Origin: Salipiger sp. CCB-MM3
GTDB taxonomy: Bacteria; Pseudomonadota; Alphaproteobacteria; Rhodobacterales; Rhodobacteraceae
Assembly: GCF_001687105.1 (NCBI RefSeq)
Contig: NZ_CP014596.1
Location: forward strand, 613,501-677,500
Reading direction: 5' to 3'
DNA: 64,000 nucleotides
The notes beneath the pieces are model-generated. The model was given only the letters and a program-made list of their open reading frames with translations, had not been told where the DNA came from and did no database searches. Positions within the stretch are counted from its first letter, which is position 1. The number at the start of each line of letters is the position of its first letter. Both the position numbers and the translations under genes were made by a program. Below are positions 36,047-45,508 of this stretch, piece by piece.

Positions 36047-36271
36047 GGGGTCTCTCCGTAAACTTGCGTCATGTCGGGTTGGCACGGAGGGTAGCACGGG
36101 GAAAATGACGGGCAAGCAAAGGGGTGGTGCTGCTCGCGCTGGCGCGAGCGTGGTGCCCGTCGCTGCCAAAAAGAGAACTGCCGACCAGAGGGGAGGCCCT
36201 GGCCGGCAGACCCTGATCCGCTCCCATCACGGGGTGGGAGGCGCGGGGAGCGGATCATCCGACGCCGGGCT

Positions 36272-37789
<1,518 letters not shown>

Positions 37790-37891
37790 GGGGTATCCTC
37801 CTCAAAGCCCGGTCCTCCACCGGGGCATGAAAGGAGTGTGCGAGGGGAATGCGCGTTCGTCAGCCGGGGGCGGAGCGGTCGCGGGGGCAAG

Positions 37892-37911
37892 CTGTCTCGC
37901 TGGTGAGACAG
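37892..37911. promoter_or_regulatory. inverted repeat between aldehyde dehydrogenase and its regulator
   Basis: CTGTCTC (37892-37898) and GAGACAG (37905-37911) are perfect seven-base arms around a six-base spacer, about 100 bp upstream of the aldehyde dehydrogenase start. It is a plausible binding site for the Fis-type regulator encoded next door. Confidence 0.5.
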
Positions 37912-37951
37912 GTTCGCACGGGGAGATGAGGGGGCAGGGCGAGCGCCGCGC

Positions 37952-38953
37952 TTACGACAGGTCCAGCTTCTTCATTCGGCGGTAGAAGGTGGCGCGGCCA
38001 ACGCCGAGCATGCGCGCGGCCTCGGAGACATTGCCCTGCGTGCGGGCGAGGGCGCGGACCATTGCGGCGCGCTCGGCGCGCTCGAAGCCCGAGGTTTCAT
38101 CCTCGCGCCCGAAAAGATCGCTGGCCGGGCGCGCTGGCAGTGGGCCGGTGCTCGCGAGCCCGAAGGAGCGGCGTGCGGCGCGGGTGGCGCCCTGCACCAG
38201 ATCGTCGCGGTCCACCGCCAGCAGAACCGAAGCCTCGCTGTCCTCGGCATCGGCGACGATGATGCGCGCCTCGGGGAAGGTGGCGCGGAAGGTGTCGGCC
38301 TCGATCTGCCGGGCGGTCTGGGCGACCATGGCGGCGATCAGCCGGTTAAAGGCCTCGGTCTGATCGGCGCGGGCGGAAGAGACGTCGAGCGCGCCGATGA
38401 GCTCGCCCTCGGGGCCGAAGATCGGCGCGTCCATGCAGCTCATCGCGGTGTTGCGGGCGTGGAAATGCTCGTCGCGGTGGATCACCACGCGGCGCGCCTC
38501 GGCGATACAGGTGCCGATGCCATTGGTGCCCTCGGAGGCCTCGGACCAGTCCGAGCCGGGGGTGAGCCCCCATGCGCGGAACACCCCCATGTCGCTGTCA
38601 CCGGCGCGCAGGTCGAGCACCACGCCCTCGGCATCGGTGAGCAGCACGCCGCAGCCGGAACTGCCGAGCATCTGATGCAGCGCGTCGAGCTTTGGCATGG
38701 CGATGCGCAGCATCACCTCCGAGCGCTCGAGCCGTTCGGCGAGCGCCTGCTGGGTGATCGTCTGCACGCCGTCCTTCTGCGCCGGATCGAGCCCATGATG
38801 CGACAGCGACCGGCGCCACGACGCGGCCAGCCGCGAGCGCGCGGCGGCGGCGGGGTCGGTGGCGGTTTCCACCACGCGGGCGGCGTGCCGGGATGCGGTC
38901 GTCATGGTGCAGACGTCATGGGCATTGTCCTCCGAAGGGAGACGATACAGCAT
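37952..38953 (-). CDS. GAF domain plus Fis-type HTH regulator (AcoR-like, no AAA+ domain)
   Basis: A 333-residue regulator. The N-terminal half matches AcoR sensor regions (RLAASWRRSLSHHGLDP, then a GAF domain with LLTDAEGVVLDLRAGD, WSEASEGTNGIGTCIAEARRVVIHRDEHF and SCMDAPIF). The C-terminal 45 residues are a Fis-type helix-turn-helix (RALARTQGNVSEAARMLGVGRATFYRRMKKL). The sigma-54 activating AAA+ domain between them in true AcoR is missing, so it should act at sigma-70 promoters. ATG 38953 has GAAGG upstream; ATG 38905 is an alternative start. It lies 162 bp upstream of the aldehyde dehydrogenase gene in the same direction and probably controls it. Confidence 0.85.
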   Translation of the reverse strand: MLYRLPSEDNAHDVCTMTTASRHAARVVETATDPAAAARSRLAASWRRSLSHHGLDPAQKDGVQTITQQALAERLERSEVMLRIAMPKLDALHQMLGSSGCGVLLTDAEGVVLDLRAGDSDMGVFRAWGLTPGSDWSEASEGTNGIGTCIAEARRVVIHRDEHFHARNTAMSCMDAPIFGPEGELIGALDVSSARADQTEAFNRLIAAMVAQTARQIEADTFRATFPEARIIVADAEDSEASVLLAVDRDDLVQGATRAARRSFGLASTGPLPARPASDLFGREDETSGFERAERAAMVRALARTQGNVSEAARMLGVGRATFYRRMKKLDLS

Positions 38954-39070
38954 GATCGGCCTTCGCCAAGTCACATTTCCGGTCACGGGGTTGGGGTGCT
39001 ATGTCTAGAGGCGCAATTTGGCGGTGCTGCGCGTTTGCCCCGCGGCGTGCGTCTGGCCGCGGGGGGGATT

Positions 39071-39093
39071 TGCGTATTTTTAAAGAGAAGAAG
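39071..39093 (+). repeat. dispersed intergenic element, GCGTATTT type
   Basis: Reads GCGTATTTTTAAAGAGAAG followed by AAG, between the regulator start (38953) and the GST stop (39126). Confidence 0.65.
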
Positions 39094-39125
39094 GACCTTT
39101 GGATCGGGGCCCTGCGTGTGCGGCG

Positions 39126-40109
39126 TCAGGCGAGCGCGGCTTTGGCGGCGGCGATCTGCGCTTCCAGCCCGGCGGGGCCGGCGGGGATGATGCGCGGCGG
39201 GTTGAGCGCTTTGATGCCATAATAGCCCGCCTTGATGTGATCGAGGTCCACCGTCTCGGCGATGCCGCCGGTGTTCAGCATGCGCAGCATGTGGGCATGC
39301 ATGTGCGGGTGATCCTCGAGCCGCCGGATGTTGCACTTGAACAGCCCGTGATAGGCCGCGTCGAAGCGGATCGAGGTGACGAAAATGCGGATGTCGGTCT
39401 CGGTCAGCCGGTCGCCGAAATAGAACGGCCGTCCGTCCGAGAGGCGCGCTTCGATGCGGGCCATCTCGTCGAAGAGCTGGGTCACCGCCTCGTCATAGGC
39501 CTCTTGGCTGCTGGCAAAGCCCGCCTTGTAGACGCCGTTGTTGTAGAGCCGGTAGATTTGCGCGCTCTCGCGGTCGATCTCTTGCACGAGGTCCTCGGGG
39601 GCGAGGCGGAGGCCGGAGGGCGCGATGCCCTCGAAGGCGGTGTCGAACATGCGCACGATGTCGGCGCTTTCATTGTTCACCATGACGCCCTGTTTCTCGT
39701 CCCAGAGCACCGGCACCGTGGCGCGGCCCGAGACATGCGGATCGGCGCGTGTGTAAAGCTCGTGCAGGTGGCTTGCGCCGTAGAGCGGGTCTGTATCCGC
39801 GCCGGGAAAGCCGCCGAAGCTCCAGCCCTGATCGTCGAGCCGCGGGTTGACCACGGTGACCGGGATGATCGCTTCGAGACCCTTGAGCTTGCGGGCGATC
39901 AGCGTGCGCGAGGCCCAAGGGCAGATCAGCGCCACATAGAGCCGGTAGCGTCCGGCTTCGGCCTTGAAGCCGCCGGTGCCGGTGGGGCCGGCGCTGCCAT
40001 CGGGGGTGATCCAGTTGCGAAAGCTCGACTCCTGCCGCACGAAGCGGCCCTTCTCGTCGGCTTTCTGCACCGGCTGCCAGTTGGCGGTCCATTTTCCGTC
40101 GATCAGCAT
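39126..40109 (-). CDS. glutathione S-transferase, glutathionyl-hydroquinone reductase type
   Basis: A 327-residue Xi-class (YqjG/PcpF/ECM4-like) glutathione transferase that reduces glutathionyl-hydroquinones or related electrophile conjugates. The catalytic cysteine is in the CPWA motif at residues 63-66 (LICPWASRTL). The extended N-terminal region with FRNWITPDGSAGPTGTGGF is class-typical. Further conserved segments are DPLYGASHLHELY, VPVLWDEKQGVMVNNESADI and the C-terminal RFDAAYHGLFKCN. It lies four bases downstream of the VOC dioxygenase-like gene in one transcript, and the divergent LysR gene probably controls both. Confidence 0.93.
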   Translation of the reverse strand: MLIDGKWTANWQPVQKADEKGRFVRQESSFRNWITPDGSAGPTGTGGFKAEAGRYRLYVALICPWASRTLIARKLKGLEAIIPVTVVNPRLDDQGWSFGGFPGADTDPLYGASHLHELYTRADPHVSGRATVPVLWDEKQGVMVNNESADIVRMFDTAFEGIAPSGLRLAPEDLVQEIDRESAQIYRLYNNGVYKAGFASSQEAYDEAVTQLFDEMARIEARLSDGRPFYFGDRLTETDIRIFVTSIRFDAAYHGLFKCNIRRLEDHPHMHAHMLRMLNTGGIAETVDLDHIKAGYYGIKALNPPRIIPAGPAGLEAQIAAAKAALA

Positions 40110-40113
40110 GGTC

Positions 40114-40926
40114 TCAGTCCTTCTGGCTTAGGGTGAAGGTGGTGCCCCACGGATCGGTGAGCGGGGTCTCGGCGCGGGAGCGGCTGCGGATCGCGGCGAT
40201 CTCGTCCCGAGTGCCGCGCAGTTCGATCTCGGTCAGCCCGGTGGCGGGTCCATTGCGCGGCCCGGCGCCGCGGCTGTTCCAGATGTTCGAGGCGAGATGG
40301 TGGTGATAGCCGCCCGAGCCATAGAAGGTCGCGCCCGGATAGTGGTTGGTCACCGCCATGCCGAGGGTGTCGGCGTAGAAGGCTTCTGCCGGATCGAGGC
40401 GGCCCACCTGCAGGTGGACGTGGCCGATGACCGTGTCCTCGGGCGCGCCCTGCCATTTCGCGGTGGCGCTGTTCGCCACATCCTGAAGGTCCAGATGGTT
40501 AGTCGCCATTTCGATCTCGCCGCCGCGGTGCGTCCACTGATCGCGCGGGCGGTCGATGTAGATCTCGATGCCGTTGCCCTCAGGGTCGGCCAGATAGAGC
40601 GCCTCGCTGACGAGGTGGTCCGACGCGCCCTGCAGCGGGATGCGGGTCTCGGCGGCATGGTGCAGCCAAGCGCCGAGATCGGCGCGCGACGGCAGCAGGA
40701 CGGCCACGTGGAAAAGCCCGGCCTCGCGCGGCGAATGGCGCGGCGCGGATTTGTCCTGACGCAGCGCGATGAGGCTGCGGCCATGGGCGCCGAAGCGGGC
40801 CTCGGTGCCGTCCTGTGACAGTTTCTCGAGGCCGAGGGCGGATTGGTAGAAGTCGCCGACCTTTGCCAAATCGTTCACGGTCAGGCTCACCTGTCCGATA
40901 TCGAGGGGGGCGTCGCTGGTTGCCAT
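40114..40926 (-). CDS. VOC family protein (catechol 2,3-dioxygenase/CatE-like)
   Basis: A 270-residue two-module vicinal oxygen chelate protein. Module one starts IGQVSLTVNDLAKVGDFYQSALGL and has GLFHVAVLLPSRADLGAWL and LADPEGNGIEIY. Module two has IGHVHLQVGRLDPAEAFYADTLGM and GYHHHLASNIWNS. The His and Glu pattern fits extradiol dioxygenase-like CatE, but the real substrate is unknown. It is upstream of and probably co-transcribed with the hydroquinone-type GST, which suggests handling of quinones or aromatic compounds. The ATG is divergent from the LysR gene. Confidence 0.87.
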   Translation of the reverse strand: MATSDAPLDIGQVSLTVNDLAKVGDFYQSALGLEKLSQDGTEARFGAHGRSLIALRQDKSAPRHSPREAGLFHVAVLLPSRADLGAWLHHAAETRIPLQGASDHLVSEALYLADPEGNGIEIYIDRPRDQWTHRGGEIEMATNHLDLQDVANSATAKWQGAPEDTVIGHVHLQVGRLDPAEAFYADTLGMAVTNHYPGATFYGSGGYHHHLASNIWNSRGAGPRNGPATGLTEIELRGTRDEIAAIRSRSRAETPLTDPWGTTFTLSQKD

Positions 40927-41031
40927 GATGTCTCTCCGTCTGCGGTCCCCGCGGGGCGGGGAAAGGGATGGGCAGCGCTGGCTGCCGTTGAGAGCAATAT
41001 GCGGGCTGGCCTTTGTGAAAGAAATGGCGAG

Positions 41032-41054
41032 TATGTGGTAATACTATCCACATA
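41032..41054. promoter_or_regulatory. LysR operator candidate in divergent promoter
   Basis: TATGTGG (41032-41038) and CCACATA (41048-41054) are perfect arms around a nine-base AT-rich spacer. The site is 16 bp from the LysR start and 105 bp from the VOC start, a typical place for a LysR-type regulator that represses itself and activates the divergent operon. Confidence 0.65.
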
Positions 41055-41070
41055 TCGTTCGGAGTGAGCC

Positions 41071-41967
41071 ATGGACATCGTCGACCAGATTCGCGCCTTT
41101 GTCGCCACCGCGCAGACCGGGTCCTTCACCGCCGCCGCCGAGCGCATGGGGGTGTCGAACCGGCTGACCTCGAAATATGTCGCCGAGCTTGAGGCGCGGC
41201 TGGGCACGCGGCTGTTGCAGCGCACCACGCGGCGGGTGGGGCTGACCCCGGCGGGCGAGAAGCTGCTGGTGCGCGCACCGGCGTGGCTGGAGGAACTCGA
41301 AGAGCTGCTCGGCTCGGTGGAGCATGAGGCGCGGGGCTTTTCCGGGGTGCTGCGGGTGGCGGCGCCGCTGACCTTCGGAGAGATTTACGCCGCCGATTTG
41401 CTGAGCCGCTTCGCCGCGCCGCATCCCGAGTTGTCGGTGGAGTTGCGCCTGTCGGATGCCTACACCGACCTTGCTATGGAGGGGATCGATCTGGCCTTTC
41501 GCATCGGGCGGCTGACCGACAATACCCTCAAGGCGAGGAGGCTGTGCCGCTTCGGCATGAAGGTGGTGGCCTCTCCGGCCTATGTGGCCGCGCATGGCGC
41601 ACCCGAGAGCGCCGAGGCGCTGGCCGGGCACGCCTGCATCCACGACAGCAACCAGCGCAGCCCGCGCTGGCGGTTCGGGGCGGACGGGGCGTTGCGCGAG
41701 GTGCAGATCGCCAGCCGCTTTGCAGTGAACAGCGCCCGCGTGGCGCGCGATATGGCGCTGGCGGGGCAGGGGATCGCCTATTGCCCCGAGTTCGTGGTGA
41801 CCGGCGATCTCGAAGCGGGGCGGCTGGTGGAGCTGCTGGCGCAGGAAGAAAAGCCGCAGCACGATCTGAGCGCGGTTTACCTCGAAGGCGCGATGCTGCC
41901 GCGCAAGGTGCGCGCGCTGGTGGAGTTCGCCGCCGAGGACGTGAAGACCCACCTGCTGGCGGGTTAG
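41071..41967 (+). CDS. LysR-family transcriptional regulator
   Basis: A 298-residue LysR regulator. The N-terminal winged helix is MDIVDQIRAFVATAQTGSFTAAAERMGVSNRLTSKYVAELEARLGTRLLQRTT, shown here as one domain covering residues 1-53. The substrate-binding domain follows from LRVAAPLTFGEIYAADLLSRF onward, with DLAFRIGRL and GQGIAYCPEFVV. It resembles the CrgA/AaeR-like subgroup. It is divergent from the VOC/GST operon and is its likely controller; an aromatic or quinone-type inducer is inferred from those genes. Confidence 0.92.
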   Translation: MDIVDQIRAFVATAQTGSFTAAAERMGVSNRLTSKYVAELEARLGTRLLQRTTRRVGLTPAGEKLLVRAPAWLEELEELLGSVEHEARGFSGVLRVAAPLTFGEIYAADLLSRFAAPHPELSVELRLSDAYTDLAMEGIDLAFRIGRLTDNTLKARRLCRFGMKVVASPAYVAAHGAPESAEALAGHACIHDSNQRSPRWRFGADGALREVQIASRFAVNSARVARDMALAGQGIAYCPEFVVTGDLEAGRLVELLAQEEKPQHDLSAVYLEGAMLPRKVRALVEFAAEDVKTHLLAG

Positions 41968-41983
41968 CGCTGGTCTGGCAGGG

Positions 41984-42679
41984 TCAGGTCTCGCTGGGGC
42001 CGATTTCGCACGGCCCGATCTCGCACGGCAGGGCGCCGAAGGTCTCGTCGAAGCTGCGGCGCAGGGCGACATCGAGATCGTCCATGGTCACCGGCAGGCC
42101 GAGATCGACCAGCGAGGTCACGCCGTAATTGGTGATGCCGCAGGGCACGATGCCACTGAAATGCGACAGATCCGGTTCGACGTTGACCGAGATGCCGTGG
42201 AAGCTGACCCATTTGCGCAGGCGGATGCCGATGGCGGCGATCTTGTCCTCGGTCACGCTGCCATCCGCGAGACGCGGTTTGTCGGGCCGTTCGACCCAGA
42301 CGCCGACGCGGCCGTCGCGGATATGGCCGGTGACGTTGAATTCCGCCAGCGCCGCGATCACCCATGCCTCGAGTTGGCGCACGAAGCAGCGCACGTCGCG
42401 CCCGCGCTTGGCGACATCGAGCATGACGTAGACCACGCGTTGCCCGGGGCCGTGATAGGTGTATTGCCCGCCGCGTTTGGTGTCGAAGACCGGGAAGCGG
42501 TCCGGCTCGCGCAGGTCTTCGGGCTTGGCGGAGGTGCCGGCGGTGTAGAGCGGCGGGTGCTCGACCAGCCAGATGAGTTCCTCGGCCTCGCCCGCGGCAA
42601 TCGCGGCAGCGCGGGCTTCCATGAAGGCGACGGCTTCGTCATAGCCGGTCAGCCCATCTGTCGTGATCCACTCAACCAT
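41984..42679 (-). CDS. lipB: octanoyl-(acyl carrier protein):protein N-octanoyltransferase
   Basis: Transfers octanoate from ACP to lipoyl domains in lipoate synthesis. From ATG 42679 the product has 231 residues and begins [20 protein letters not shown]. The motif [20 protein letters not shown] at 69-88, the conserved Lys146 in [18 protein letters not shown], and the catalytic Cys180 in [13 protein letters not shown] are all present. A 42-residue upstream extension of the open frame is rejected because LipB homology begins at this ATG. The tail has a short CEIGP duplication ([13 protein letters not shown]). Convergent with the LysR gene. Confidence 0.95.
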   Translation of the reverse strand: MVEWITTDGLTGYDEAVAFMEARAAAIAAGEAEELIWLVEHPPLYTAGTSAKPEDLREPDRFPVFDTKRGGQYTYHGPGQRVVYVMLDVAKRGRDVRCFVRQLEAWVIAALAEFNVTGHIRDGRVGVWVERPDKPRLADGSVTEDKIAAIGIRLRKWVSFHGISVNVEPDLSHFSGIVPCGITNYGVTSLVDLGLPVTMDDLDVALRRSFDETFGALPCEIGPCEIGPSET

Positions 42680-42833
42680 GGCAGAGCGATTAGGCGCTTG
42701 CGCTTGACAGGTCAATACGCCCGCGCCGACACTGGTGCAGGTATATTTCAAATAAATCCTTAACGATTTTCCGCCCAATTCCCGGATCTTTTCGCAAAGA
42801 GCCAAGCAATTAATTTAATTGGAGGAAAACCTC

Positions 42834-44549
42834 ATGAAGTCTCGTTCTATTGCTGGGATCATTTCTCTCAGTATTGCCGTGGCGCCGATTCCCGCGCTCG
42901 CCGACAATGCCTTTGTTGGTGGTCTGGTCGGAGGAATGATCGGCAGCGCCATTGCCAACCAGCCCAAAAGACAGGTTGTTACCAAACGCTACGTCGCGCC
43001 CCGCAAGAGCGCACCCAAGAGCGCGCCCAAGCCCGCGGTCTCTTCGGCCACGCGTGAGGCCAACCGCGTGACGCAGACGGCGCTCAATTACTTTGGGTTC
43101 GATGCGGGCACCCCGGACGGGATACTTGGCAGTCGGTCGCGCTCTGCGATTTCGACCTATCAGGGCCATATGGGGTACACGCCGACGGGCCAGCTCACGC
43201 AATATGAAAGAGATTTCCTCGTCTCCTCCTACCGCCGTGCGCAGGCGGGCGGTCCGGCCACGGCGCAGCAGGTGGCCTCGAACCCGCAGGGCGTTCGCGG
43301 GTTGCTCATCGCGTATCGCGACGGGCAGGTGAACCGTCCCGGTGGTGCCGGGGCTGGGGCGATCGCCGGTCACTATGGATTGCCAGCGGTGGTTGCCGAA
43401 GCGGTGAATGAAATCGCCAAAAGCTCCGATCCTTCTGCCGAACAACTGGTACAGCGTTCGGGCTTTATTCAGCTGTCAGATATCAATGGCGATGGCCGGA
43501 CGGATTACATTCTCGACACCTCGGTGACTGGATCGGCCTTCTGGTGCAATGCCCAGAGCTGTGCCGTGCGGGTCTTTGCCTCCACGCCCGAGGGCTATGA
43601 ACGCAACGACTTCCAGGCGTTCAACGTCACGCCGGCGATGTTCAGCTGCACGCGCGGCACCTGTTCCAAGGACGGCGGGCCGCACATGGCAGCGGCTCCG
43701 GTTCCGTCCACCCCCGCACCTGCGCCCGAGTTGCCGCAAACGCAGATGGCTTCGGCGGCAACGCCTGTGCCTTCGGCGCAGCCCGTGGTGCAATCCGCAG
43801 CGGCCCCGGCTCCGGCGGCGGAGCCGGCGATCCCGGATTTCTTCGGCGGTGGCGCAGTGGCCGAGGCGTCGCTGCAGTCGCGCTGCAATACGGTTAGCCT
43901 GATGACCTCGACAAACGGCGGCTACATCACGCCCGCGACGCTGTCCGATCCCTCCGCGGCGCTGGCCGAGCAATTGTGCCTCGCGCGCACCTATGCCATT
44001 GCCAAGGGCGAGGATCTGATCGCCATGGTGCCGGGCGCGACGCCGGAGAAAGTGGCGCAGCAATGTGCGGGCTTCGGCAAGCTGCTGCGCGAGCAGGTCT
44101 CGGCGGTGTCGCTGCGTCCGCGCGACGCGGTGGTGAGCGAGGTCGGCAGCTTCGTACTCGCCTCGGGCATGGCGCCCGCGCAACTGGAGAAGACCGCGAT
44201 GATCTGCCTCTCGGCGGGCTACCGGGTCGATGACCTTGATGCGGCGATGGGCTCTGCGCTGGTGCTGGTGGCGCTGGGCAAGGCGCCCTATGCCGAGCTG
44301 ATCGGCCACCATTTGTCGCAGGGCATCGGCGCGAGTCATCGCGACGATCTGGCGGCAGGCTGGTATGGGCAGGCGCTTGAGGCGCTGGAGGGCGGCAGCA
44401 CGCCGGTTTTCTCGCCGGGGATGCCGGAGCGCACGGCGCTGCTGCGGAAGGCATCAATGTTGCTGGGCGGCGGAACCGAGGCGGCTTCGGCGGCGCCCGC
44501 GGTTGTTCCGGCGGCGCAGGAGATCCCGGTCTTTAGTATCGGCGAGTAA
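42834..44549 (+). CDS. exported peptidoglycan-binding-domain protein
   Basis: A 571-residue exported protein. The signal peptide is MKSRSIAGIISLSIAVAPIPALA with cleavage before DNAFVG. A glycine-zipper-like stretch (GGLVGGMIGSAIA) follows. A peptidoglycan-binding 1 domain covers about residues 70-125 (TQTALNYFGFDAGTPDGILGSRSRSAI, YTPTGQLT). After a segment with the calcium-binding-like DINGDGRTDY and two disulfide-type Cys pairs (FWCNAQSC, FSCTRGTC) there is an Ala/Pro linker. A C-terminal domain of about 220 residues of unknown type follows. ATG 42834 has GGAGGAAAA upstream. It is probably a periplasmic or outer-membrane-associated protein that contacts the cell wall. Confidence 0.8.
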   Translation: MKSRSIAGIISLSIAVAPIPALADNAFVGGLVGGMIGSAIANQPKRQVVTKRYVAPRKSAPKSAPKPAVSSATREANRVTQTALNYFGFDAGTPDGILGSRSRSAISTYQGHMGYTPTGQLTQYERDFLVSSYRRAQAGGPATAQQVASNPQGVRGLLIAYRDGQVNRPGGAGAGAIAGHYGLPAVVAEAVNEIAKSSDPSAEQLVQRSGFIQLSDINGDGRTDYILDTSVTGSAFWCNAQSCAVRVFASTPEGYERNDFQAFNVTPAMFSCTRGTCSKDGGPHMAAAPVPSTPAPAPELPQTQMASAATPVPSAQPVVQSAAAPAPAAEPAIPDFFGGGAVAEASLQSRCNTVSLMTSTNGGYITPATLSDPSAALAEQLCLARTYAIAKGEDLIAMVPGATPEKVAQQCAGFGKLLREQVSAVSLRPRDAVVSEVGSFVLASGMAPAQLEKTAMICLSAGYRVDDLDAAMGSALVLVALGKAPYAELIGHHLSQGIGASHRDDLAAGWYGQALEALEGGSTPVFSPGMPERTALLRKASMLLGGGTEAASAAPAVVPAAQEIPVFSIGE

Positions 44550-44574
44550 GCTGACGTAGGGGTAGCAGAGGTCG

Positions 44575-44604
44575 GACCGGGCAGCTTGTTGCGGCCCGGT
44601 CTTT
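44575..44604 (+). terminator. terminator of the peptidoglycan-binding protein gene
   Basis: GACCGGGC (44575-44582), an eleven-base loop and GCCCGGTC (44594-44601), followed by TTT. It is 25 bp past the stop. Confidence 0.7.
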
Positions 44605-44729
44605 GAATGGTTTGGTCGCGAAAGAAGGGCCTGTGAGGGGCGTGCAAAAAACTTTTGCACAAACTGCGATTTCCCTCTTCACATCCCCTGCGGGCTTCGT
44701 TAGAGACCGCCTCACCAAGTCAAGACAGT

Positions 44730-44816
44730 GCGGTCGTGGCGGAATTGGTAGACGCGCAGCGTTGAGGTCGCTGTGGGGTAACTCCCGTGGAAGTTCGAGT
44801 CTTCTCGACCGCACCA
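44730..44816 (+). tRNA. tRNA-Leu (anticodon GAG)
   Basis: Full cloverleaf with a long variable arm, as expected for a class II tRNA. The acceptor stem GCGGTCG pairs with CGACCGC (44806-44812), and the encoded ACCA end is at 44813-44816. The D-loop GGAATTGGTAGACGC is present. The anticodon stem CAGCG/CGCTG encloses the loop TTGAGGT with anticodon GAG. The T-arm is GAAGTTCGAGTCTTC. It reads CTC and CTT leucine codons. Remains of mobile elements lie just downstream, so its 3' end probably served as an integration site. Confidence 0.97.
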
Positions 44817-44930
44817 TTTTCTTCTCCAAGAAAACCAAAGAAATTATTCCCCATCAGGGGTTTGGCTCTTGCTGACCATCTCACAGACCGTCTCATTTTA
44901 CTGTGTGGCGTCTGATGTTGAGGTGATGCG

Positions 44931-45114
44931 ATGGCTCTGCCAAAAGTGCCGGACACGATCCAGCTTCGGGGCAAGCATCACGTAAAATTTCGCGTGGGTC
45001 CTCGCATCCGTAAGCATTGGGGCGGCAAAGAGGTTGTTCAGCGCAGTTCTAAGGCAAAGGGAAAGGCGCCTACATCCTCGTGCGAAAGCAATGCTAGACG
45101 ACTGTGAAGTATGA
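44931..45114 (+). pseudogene. remnant of tyrosine recombinase (phage integrase) N-terminus
   Basis: From ATG 44931 the frame reads MALPKVPDTIQLRGKHHVKF, then RVGPRIRKHWGGKEVVQRSS. This is the pattern of the N-terminal DNA-binding part of tyrosine recombinases with a DUF6538-like region. The frame is then lost: the continuation RRLHPRAKAMLDDCEV is read in the next frame and stops at 45112-45114. No catalytic domain (R-H-R-Y) follows. It starts 115 bp after the tRNA-Leu 3' end, the usual place for an integrase gene that uses the tRNA as its attachment site. It is therefore a frameshifted and truncated relic. No repeat of the tRNA 3' end was found downstream. Confidence 0.7.
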
Positions 45115-45121
45115 TAGGTGC

Positions 45122-45285
45122 TGCTACAAGCGGCGCAGCCGCATCAAGATCATGGCTTGACGGCTCAGGGATCGGCGATGCGTCGCGACCAGCTATGAGC
45201 GCTGTACCAAGGCCTTCTCGCCGCCCTTGTTCTCGCGGTAACCATCATCCATTTGCTACGAGTTCTGTGCCTAAGAGATCTGTAA
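45122..45285 (+). pseudogene. remnant of IS5-family transposase C-terminus
   Basis: Reading from 45122 gives CYKRRSRIKIMA, a stop, RLRDRRCVATSYERCTKAFS, and after a one-base frame change ALVLAVTIIHLL, with a final stop at 45283-45285. This follows the C-terminal signature of IS5-group transposases (Y-x-R-R-x-R-I-E-x-M-F-G-R-L-K-D-W-R-R-V-A-T-R-Y, then a hydrophobic end). It carries an in-frame stop in place of the F-G and a frameshift. No terminal inverted repeats or target duplication could be seen. It directly abuts the integrase relic. Confidence 0.65.
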
Positions 45286-45508
45286 GCTCTTAGAAATTCA
45301 TATTTTTCATTTATCACAGCGACTTGTTGATCGCGGGCCTTTGATACAATTCGTTAGATTTAGGCAAACATCACGAAAAGATTGACGCTCACCGTTGGCC
45401 CGTCCCTTAATGGGGCGGACTCGCGAAATGCGCGTCTCGGGCTGCGGAGGAGGTAGCTCGGGGCATCCGGAGAACCGGCGCGCATCGGGGGCCAAGGGAG
45501 GAGACAAT

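Noticed and set aside
44730..45285. Active prophage or genomic island
   Set aside because: Only frameshifted fragments of an integrase and a transposase remain, with no cargo genes and no second attachment site.
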